From Pseudomonadota bacterium (GTDB lineage Bacteria; Desulfobacterota; Desulfobulbia; Desulfobulbales; Desulfocapsaceae): 64,000 nt of DNA. Both the position numbers and the translations under genes were made by a program. The DNA lies in assembly GCA_023412495.1 (NCBI GenBank), contig JAEYNP010000108.1:1-64000 (forward strand). The letters run 5' to 3'. Numbering within the stretch: position 1 is the stretch's first letter; the number at the start of each line of letters is the position of its first letter. Below the pieces are notes generated by a model. The model saw only the letters and a list, made by a program, of their open reading frames with translations, did not search any database and was not told where the DNA came from. Below, piece by piece: positions 58,920 through 64,000 of the stretch.

Positions 58920-61900
58920 ATGAACAGCAAGCCCGCCGCGATTTTTTTCGACAAGAACGATTACGAGCTGCTCCGCATTGTCAACGACGTCCTCGTCAGA
59001 GGCAGCAAGACCGAGGCGCTGCGCTCGCTCTTGAGCGAGCACATGCATCCCCACGGCATCAAGGAGATGGCGGCCCCCAAGGGTCTGCGCATCGCCTACG
59101 CTATCGCGGGTCTGCTCGGCTCCTTCGAGCAGGGCAACCCCCGCGACCGGATCAAGGCTCTGCGCTCCCTGCGCGACGAGGTCTTCCTCTCCTCGACCAC
59201 ATTTTTTCAGAAAAACACCGCCCGAGTCCTGGTGCAGATCATGAAGGATCTGCTGCGCAGCCGGGACAACGAGCTGCGCCGGCTGAAGCTCGCCCACGAC
59301 TTCCGCATGGTCTCCACCGGCAATCCGAGGCTGGTGCGGGTCCAGCTGGCTAAGTACCATCTGCTCGAGATGCCCGAGGAGTGGAACCAGTTCGCCTTCG
59401 ACGACCATGTTCACGACGCCAACACCAAGGGACGCAAATCGCCGACCCATCTGGTCATGGACGCCTGGATCAAGGGTATCCGCCATCTCACGGTGGTATA
59501 TTACAATTATGTCGCCCCGGAGGTGGTGGAGGAACTGGTCGAGGCCAGCGCCATCCTCGACATGCGGGTCCAGGTGGGGATCGAGGTGTCGTCGCGCTTC
59601 CGCGACAAGTACGTGCGCATGACCTGGGAGCCACACGGCTTTCACGACAACCGGGCGTTTCTCAAGTTCCTGGGCACCGATGCGGTGAAAGAGATGATGG
59701 ACGAGGGGCGCCACGTCTCCCACTACCAGCAGCGCTATGTCTTCGAGGTCCTCGCCGTCTTCAACTCCCGGCACCTCTTCCAGTTGAACGAGGAGCTTGA
59801 GCTGTCCCTTGCGCCGCTGCGGGAGGGGGATTTCGTCCGCTTTGTCGGCGCCGGCCAGCCTTCCATCCTCCATCTGGCCCGCTTCATCCATAACGCCGTC
59901 GCCGCCGAAATGCAGGAATCCCTGGCCGCTTTCCGCCTGGAATCGCAGGACCCGGCCGCCTGCGAGGCGCGGGACCGGCTCTTTCATGACCGGCTGAAGA
60001 GGATGGGGGTGGACCGGATCATCGAGGAATTCCTCGTGCCTTCCCGCAACCCGGAGATCCGCAACCCGAACCATCCGCGGGAGGGCCAGGATCTCCCCGA
60101 CCTGCTCCGGCTCAGCCCGCCGGAGTTGCTCCGCCGGCTGCTCGCCCTGCATTCGAGTTCGCGCTTCACTCTCAACCTCAGCAACCTGACCGTACAGGAC
60201 ACCCTGGAGCTGCTCTATGCCTGCGAGGGCATGATCAGCCACATCGAGGTGTACAACCTCAAGAACGCCGCCCACGGCATGTCCGGCGGCATCACGGCGG
60301 GCAGGGGCGGCGTGGCCGGGGAGGCGGTGCACCTGAAGAGCCCGGAATACCACTATCGGCTGATCGGCGATCTGCAGAAGGCCCTGAACGAGGACAACGT
60401 CATCGGCCTCAAGCGGGCGATCCGAGCCATCATCTGGGACTACGAGGAGCAGCGTCTTCGCCTGGAAAAGCATTTCCAGATCAGCCCCGAAGGCGGTGAA
60501 GGTCGCGAGCCGCTCGACGATGAATACCAGGAGATGCAGGAACGAAAACGCCAGCTGATGGATATCCTTTACAACCTCGAGACCTTCCACAATTACTACC
60601 GGAAGCGGTCGCTCGGCTCGCGGATCGGCTCTGGCTCGACCGGCCAGATCGAGAATCAGTACGGGATGGGCCTGATCGTGCTCGACACCCTGCCGGCCCG
60701 GGCCGAAAAAGAGGTACGGGAAGGCGTGGCGGATGGAAAGCGGATCCTCATTCCGGTCAGCGCCCTACTGACCGGCAACACCCACCGCCGGTATCATGAC
60801 TTCGACGGTCTTGCCGAGCCGAAAGGATTTTTCGGCAGGCTCTGGCACAGGTTCTCCGGCTATCGGGAGTGGCGTGACTGGAATCTCGATGCCCTGCTCG
60901 TTCACCCGGGTACTCACGGCAATATCGCCACCCTGGGGGGACTCAACCGGAACAGCGAGCCGGATAAGGCTTTCGCGGCGGGCAAGATCGAGGAAAAGCT
61001 GGGCAACCCCTGGAAATACCTGAACACCAACCTGAAGAACAGCCTCAAGGTGCTCCTGGGCTTCATCCCGGCCTTTCTCACCTTCTCCCTCACCAAGGAC
61101 TGGTGGGTGCTCGCCTATCTCGGCGCCTTCATCTGGTTCGGCATCACCGGCTCGCGCAACATCATCCAGTCGGTGCTGGGCGGCGGGGGCCTGCGCCGGT
61201 CGCCGCTTTTGCCCTGGAACTCATTGGTCAGCTGGAGCCGGATCGCCGACTCGCTCCTCTATACCGGCTTTTCCGTGCCGCTCCTCGACTACCTGGTCAA
61301 GACCGTGTTGCTCGACCGAACCTTCGGCGTTACCACCGCAAGCAATCCGGTGCTGCTCTACGCGGCGATGGGACTGGCCAACGGCATCTACATCTCAAGC
61401 CACAACGTCTTCCGCGGGCTGCCGCGGACCGCTTCCGTGGGCAATTTCTTCCGCTCGATCCTGGCCATTCCGCTGGCCATCGTCCTCAATTCCGCCATCG
61501 GCCTCATCCTCCAGTCTGCCGCCGTTCCCGATGTAGCGGGGGTCCTGCAGAAGTGGGCCGCGATCATCTCCAAGCTCGCCTCGGACTGCGTGGCGGCGGT
61601 GATCGAGGGACTCGCCGACCGGCAGACCAACATCCGCCTGCGGCTCGCCGCCTACCGGACCAAGCTGGCCCAGCTGTTCGGGGTCTTCTCCCGCCTCGAC
61701 ATGCTTTTCCCGGAGGAGGATGTCCTGGAGATGCTGCAGTCGCCGAAGATGATGATGGAGACCCTGAATTACGAGGCGCGGGAGCAGGAACGGCTGATCA
61801 TCGTGAACGCGCTGGATCTCATGTATCTGTGGATGTACCAGCCGCGGGCCAGGAAGGCACTGATGATCATCTTCCACGGCATGTCCCGGGAGGAGTGGCT

Positions 61901-62072
61901 GATTTTCTATCGCTCCCAGCTGGTGCTGAAAAGGTACCGTGAGATCAGCCAGATCTTCGTCGACGGCCTGGTCGGGAGAAACTTTTCCAAGGCCCTGTCC
62001 TTTTACCTCGACCGTTTCGAGGGGTATCTGGCGGAGATGGAGAAACTTGGCATGTCGAAGAAGTGGGTGTGA
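58920..62072 (+). CDS. Large unrecognised protein with PHP-like segment and membrane helices
   Basis: A 1050-residue protein I cannot assign. Residues about 160-225 read like a PHP phosphoesterase core: DDHVHDANTKGRKSPTHLVMDAWIKGIRHLTVV and ASAILDMRVQVGIEVSS. The usual metal residues of TDHD are replaced by VYYN, so catalysis is doubtful. A central stretch has LTVQDTLELLYACEGMISHIEVYNLKN and LLVHPGTHGNIATLGGLN. Three hydrophobic segments (about 710-745, 810-835, 843-865) suggest a membrane domain. The final 150 residues are helical. No ribosome-binding site is visible before the ATG. The protein is divergent from metC and followed by ferritin 105 bases on. Confidence 0.8.
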   Translation: MNSKPAAIFFDKNDYELLRIVNDVLVRGSKTEALRSLLSEHMHPHGIKEMAAPKGLRIAYAIAGLLGSFEQGNPRDRIKALRSLRDEVFLSSTTFFQKNTARVLVQIMKDLLRSRDNELRRLKLAHDFRMVSTGNPRLVRVQLAKYHLLEMPEEWNQFAFDDHVHDANTKGRKSPTHLVMDAWIKGIRHLTVVYYNYVAPEVVEELVEASAILDMRVQVGIEVSSRFRDKYVRMTWEPHGFHDNRAFLKFLGTDAVKEMMDEGRHVSHYQQRYVFEVLAVFNSRHLFQLNEELELSLAPLREGDFVRFVGAGQPSILHLARFIHNAVAAEMQESLAAFRLESQDPAACEARDRLFHDRLKRMGVDRIIEEFLVPSRNPEIRNPNHPREGQDLPDLLRLSPPELLRRLLALHSSSRFTLNLSNLTVQDTLELLYACEGMISHIEVYNLKNAAHGMSGGITAGRGGVAGEAVHLKSPEYHYRLIGDLQKALNEDNVIGLKRAIRAIIWDYEEQRLRLEKHFQISPEGGEGREPLDDEYQEMQERKRQLMDILYNLETFHNYYRKRSLGSRIGSGSTGQIENQYGMGLIVLDTLPARAEKEVREGVADGKRILIPVSALLTGNTHRRYHDFDGLAEPKGFFGRLWHRFSGYREWRDWNLDALLVHPGTHGNIATLGGLNRNSEPDKAFAAGKIEEKLGNPWKYLNTNLKNSLKVLLGFIPAFLTFSLTKDWWVLAYLGAFIWFGITGSRNIIQSVLGGGGLRRSPLLPWNSLVSWSRIADSLLYTGFSVPLLDYLVKTVLLDRTFGVTTASNPVLLYAAMGLANGIYISSHNVFRGLPRTASVGNFFRSILAIPLAIVLNSAIGLILQSAAVPDVAGVLQKWAAIISKLASDCVAAVIEGLADRQTNIRLRLAAYRTKLAQLFGVFSRLDMLFPEEDVLEMLQSPKMMMETLNYEAREQERLIIVNALDLMYLWMYQPRARKALMIIFHGMSREEWLIFYRSQLVLKRYREISQIFVDGLVGRNFSKALSFYLDRFEGYLAEMEKLGMSKKWV

Positions 62073-62177
62073 AGAGCTTTCGTCGGTCAGGTCGCCATTC
62101 CCCTTGACTTCCGGCTGCCTCCTGACCACAATGTTCGTCCAAAACAGGGTTTAAACCTAAACTAAAAGGAGAACATC

Positions 62178-62720
62178 ATGTTAAGCAAAAAAATGGCCCA
62201 GGCCTTGAACGAACAGATCAATAAAGAAATGTACTCGGCATACCTTTATATGTCGATGTCTGCCTGCTCCAACAAGATGGGGCTCAAGGGCTTCGCCAAC
62301 TGGTTTATGGTCCAGTACCATGAGGAGATGTTCCACGCCATGAAGCTGTACGAATACGTCCAGCGCCAGGGAGAGGATGTGAAGCTCGAGGCCGTCAAGA
62401 CGCCGCCCAAGGAGTTCGCCTCGCCGCTCGACATGTTCACCCAGACGCTCGCCCACGAGCAGTACATCACCAAGTCCATCAATGATTTGATGGAGCTGGC
62501 GATCGAGAAGAAGGATCACGCCTCCCAGATTTTCCTTGAATGGTATGTCACCGAGCAGGTAGAAGAGGAGGAAAACGACAATGATATCATCGCCCAGCTG
62601 AAACTGATCGGCGACAATCCCCATGCCCTTCTCATGCTCGACCGGGAGCTTTCAGCCCGGCTGACGACGGTGCCCACCGACTTCAGCAAGGGCGTGGAGG
62701 CGGCGGCCAAAGGGGCATAA
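62178..62720 (+). CDS. ftnA: Ferritin
   Basis: A 180-residue non-heme ferritin (FtnA-like). The four-helix bundle has ferroxidase residues in NEQINKEMYSAYLYMSMSA (Glu), YHEEMFHAMKLYEYVQRQGE (E and H) and WYVTEQVEEEENDNDIIAQL (Glu and Gln). It stores iron as a mineral in a 24-subunit shell and lowers oxidative stress. AAAAGGAG is 7 bases before the ATG. It fits the oxidative-stress kit here with rubrerythrin and OsmC. The C-terminus is short and lacks a long tail. Confidence 0.95.
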   Translation: MLSKKMAQALNEQINKEMYSAYLYMSMSACSNKMGLKGFANWFMVQYHEEMFHAMKLYEYVQRQGEDVKLEAVKTPPKEFASPLDMFTQTLAHEQYITKSINDLMELAIEKKDHASQIFLEWYVTEQVEEEENDNDIIAQLKLIGDNPHALLMLDRELSARLTTVPTDFSKGVEAAAKGA

Positions 62721-62734
62721 GCAAAAGCTTTCAA

Positions 62735-62787
62735 CTCTCAGCGTTCGGCTATCAGAAGCTGAACGCTGAGAGCTGCCTCAAAACGTT
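62735..62787. repeat. Word-like inverted repeat after ferritin
   Basis: CTCTCAGCGTTC pairs with GAACGCTGAGAG across GGCTATCAGAAGCT. The stem has 12 pairs. It likely terminates the ferritin message; the following gene begins at 62925. Confidence 0.6.
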
Positions 62788-62924
62788 CAATGATTACATG
62801 AACAATTGCAATAATATAAAGCAATATATCTCTGAGTAGCATCAGCTGAGGCCTGGACTGATCTTGCAGGCATCTCAAGATTTTTTGAGTCAAAAGGTTT
62901 CTTTGGAAAAAGGAGTATGTGGTG

Positions 62925-63824
62925 ATGAATCCCAGACCGCCCAAAAACATCTATCCGACATCGAAAGAAGACGCCGCGGTCGCGGAACGGGAGGTGCCTG
63001 TTACGCCGCAGACGGTATCGCCCAGCTACCGGCTGTCCTATACCGACATCGATTTTCTGATGAAGGAGGAGTTGCGGCCGGTCCGGTTGCAGCTGGAATT
63101 GTTGAAGCCGGAACTGCTCCTTCAGGAATATGGCATTGATGGCACCGTAGTGGTCTTCGGCGGCAGCAGGATTCCGGAGCCGAAGGTCGCGGCGGAGAAT
63201 CTGGCGCGGCTGCGGGAGGCGGCTGCCAAGGAACCCGAAAATTCGGACCTGCAACGCCAGGTCTCGGTGGCCGAGAGGATTGTCGCGAAAAGCCATTACT
63301 ATGACGAGGCCCGGCGGCTGGGGGCACTGGTATCCCAGGTCTGCGATCGCCGCTCCGGCTGCAATCTCATCGTCATCACCGGCGGCGGGCCGGGCATCAT
63401 GGAAGCCGCCAACCGCGGCGCCAACGACATCGGGGCCAAGAGCATGGGGCTCAACATCGTCCTGCCCCACGAGCAGGCGCCGAATACCTATATCAGTCCG
63501 GAACTCTGCTTCCAGTTCCACTATTTTTCCATAAGGAAGATGCACTTTCTCATGCGCGCCCAGGCCCTGGTCGCCTTTCCGGGCGGGTACGGCACACTGG
63601 ACGAGCTGTTCGAGACCCTGACCCTTATCCAGACAAAAAAGATCGAGCCGCTGCCGGTGCTGCTCTTCGGCCGCGAGTTTTGGCAGAAGGTGATCGATTT
63701 CGATTTCCTGGTGGAGGAGGGGGTTATTTCGCCCGAGGATATCCATATCTTTCAGTTCGTGGAGACGGCCGAGGAAGCGGTGGCGATCATCGACAAATTC
63801 TATGGTCGCGAGACGAAGGTATGA
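62925..63824 (+). CDS. LOG-family (TIGR00730-type) nucleotide-binding protein
   Basis: A 299-residue protein with the Rossmann-like LOG fold. VVVFGGSRIPEPKVAAENLA opens the fold, and CNLIVITGGGPGIMEAANRGANDIGAKSMGLNI and VAFPGGYGTLDELFETLTLIQ carry the PGGxGTxxE motif typical of the family. Members hydrolyse cytokinin riboside monophosphates or other nucleotides. An extra N-terminal 100 residues, with DIDFLMKEELRPVRLQLELLKPE, is longer than in the core LOG protein. ATG 62925 has AAAGGAG at the right spacing; a GTG at 62919 is too close to the signal. Confidence 0.88.
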   Translation: MNPRPPKNIYPTSKEDAAVAEREVPVTPQTVSPSYRLSYTDIDFLMKEELRPVRLQLELLKPELLLQEYGIDGTVVVFGGSRIPEPKVAAENLARLREAAAKEPENSDLQRQVSVAERIVAKSHYYDEARRLGALVSQVCDRRSGCNLIVITGGGPGIMEAANRGANDIGAKSMGLNIVLPHEQAPNTYISPELCFQFHYFSIRKMHFLMRAQALVAFPGGYGTLDELFETLTLIQTKKIEPLPVLLFGREFWQKVIDFDFLVEEGVISPEDIHIFQFVETAEEAVAIIDKFYGRETKV

Positions 63825-63835
63825 CGAAATGAGCT

Positions 63836-63908
63836 GTCAGCGTTCGGCCTCTGCAGAGGGGGTGCAGTCCTTGAGCTGCCAGCTGAACGCTAATCGCTGA
63901 AAGCTTTT
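63836..63908. repeat. Word-like inverted repeat after the LOG-family gene
   Basis: CAGCGTTCGGC (63840) pairs with GCTGAACGCT (about 63883) plus AGCTG words on both sides. Same vocabulary as the repeats at 55800 and 62735. It probably ends the LOG transcript. Confidence 0.5.
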
Positions 63909-63924
63909 TCATGGAGGAGCGATA

Positions 63925-64000
63925 TGGTTTTCTGGCAGGCGGATACCCTGGAACTCGAAGCGTTCAGGCCCGGCATCGCCAGCCGGGCGACAATCGGCAA
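63925..64000 (+). CDS. Partial gene cut by window end, possibly cupin
   Basis: Starts with ATG after a strong GGAGGAG and runs off the window after 25 codons (MVFWQADTLELEAFRPGIAS...). The FRPGI-like turn resembles the start of some cupin-domain proteins, but that is only a guess from 25 residues. The reading frame is open to the end. Confidence 0.45.

Noticed and set aside
58902..60590. 562-codon minus-strand frame opposite the large 1050-residue gene
   Set aside because: The plus-strand frame is nearly twice as long and has membrane helices; the minus frame is Leu/Val/His/Gln-rich and typical of an antisense shadow.
1..64000. CRISPR arrays, tRNA and rRNA genes
   Set aside because: I saw no regularly spaced direct repeats and no tRNA cloverleaf or rRNA-like sequence on either strand; tRNAs can be missed by eye.

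Overview
The window is one end of a contig from a GC-rich (about 60 percent by eye) Gram-negative anaerobe, most likely Desulfobacterota (the former Deltaproteobacteria). That placement is inferred from gene content: a TamA/TamB outer-membrane assembly pair, rubrerythrin and ferritin, a Desulfobacterota-style polyhydroxyalkanoate (PHA) cluster, and hgcA-hgcB for mercury methylation. Bases 19-52 match an Illumina Nextera transposase adapter at 31 of 34 positions, so the first 50-100 bases are library artefact and the contig probably comes from a shotgun or metagenome assembly.

Layout. 0.1-2.5 kb: small proteins (unknown, zinc ribbon, flavin-binding, VOC). 2.5-8.9 kb: tamA-tamB. 9.1-9.8 kb: a Fur/PerR-type regulator and a tiny Cys-rich winged-helix protein. 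9.9-14.4 kb: nitroreductase, radical SAM, alanine aminotransferase and RlmI-type methyltransferase. 14.5-17.5 kb: DUF3141 hydrolase, a MITE-like element, rubrerythrin. 17.5-29.1 kb: a metal and redox block with CusA/CusB-type efflux (CusB carries two extra YHS domains), a multicopper oxidase whose ligand motifs are divided between two genes, and a cytochrome c/periplasmic-binding-protein fusion. 29.1-38.1 kb: acyl-CoA ligase, core-MetE-like protein, a two-protein signalling pair, kbl-tdh threonine catabolism, PilZ protein. 38.2-43.7 kb: azlCD with a divergent MocR regulator, a porin-like protein, OsmC, SDR. 43.8-51.8 kb: PHA cluster (three phasin-like proteins, phaR, phaE, phaC, a GAF protein, a lipoprotein and a second synthase-like protein). 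52.1-55.8 kb: ADP-forming acyl-CoA synthetase, a phosphotransacylase remnant, DUF169. 55.9-58.6 kb: hgcB, hgcA and a cystathionine beta-lyase-type gene. 58.9-64 kb: a 1050-residue unrecognised membrane protein with a PHP-like segment, ferritin, a LOG-family protein and a truncated gene.

The most striking observation is in hgcA. The recognised HgcA frame continues upstream through a single in-frame TGA at 57244-57246 to an ATG at 57357, and HgcA-like sequence (C-TGA-GPKPPPRSS) lies on both sides of it. The RNA just after the TGA can fold into a short stem with a GG-starting apical loop at the distance expected of a bacterial SECIS. This HgcA may therefore be a selenoprotein. Other leads are the two-gene multicopper oxidase with only one Tat signal, three PhaC-superfamily Cys hydrolases in one window, and word-like inverted repeats that sit precisely between convergent genes.
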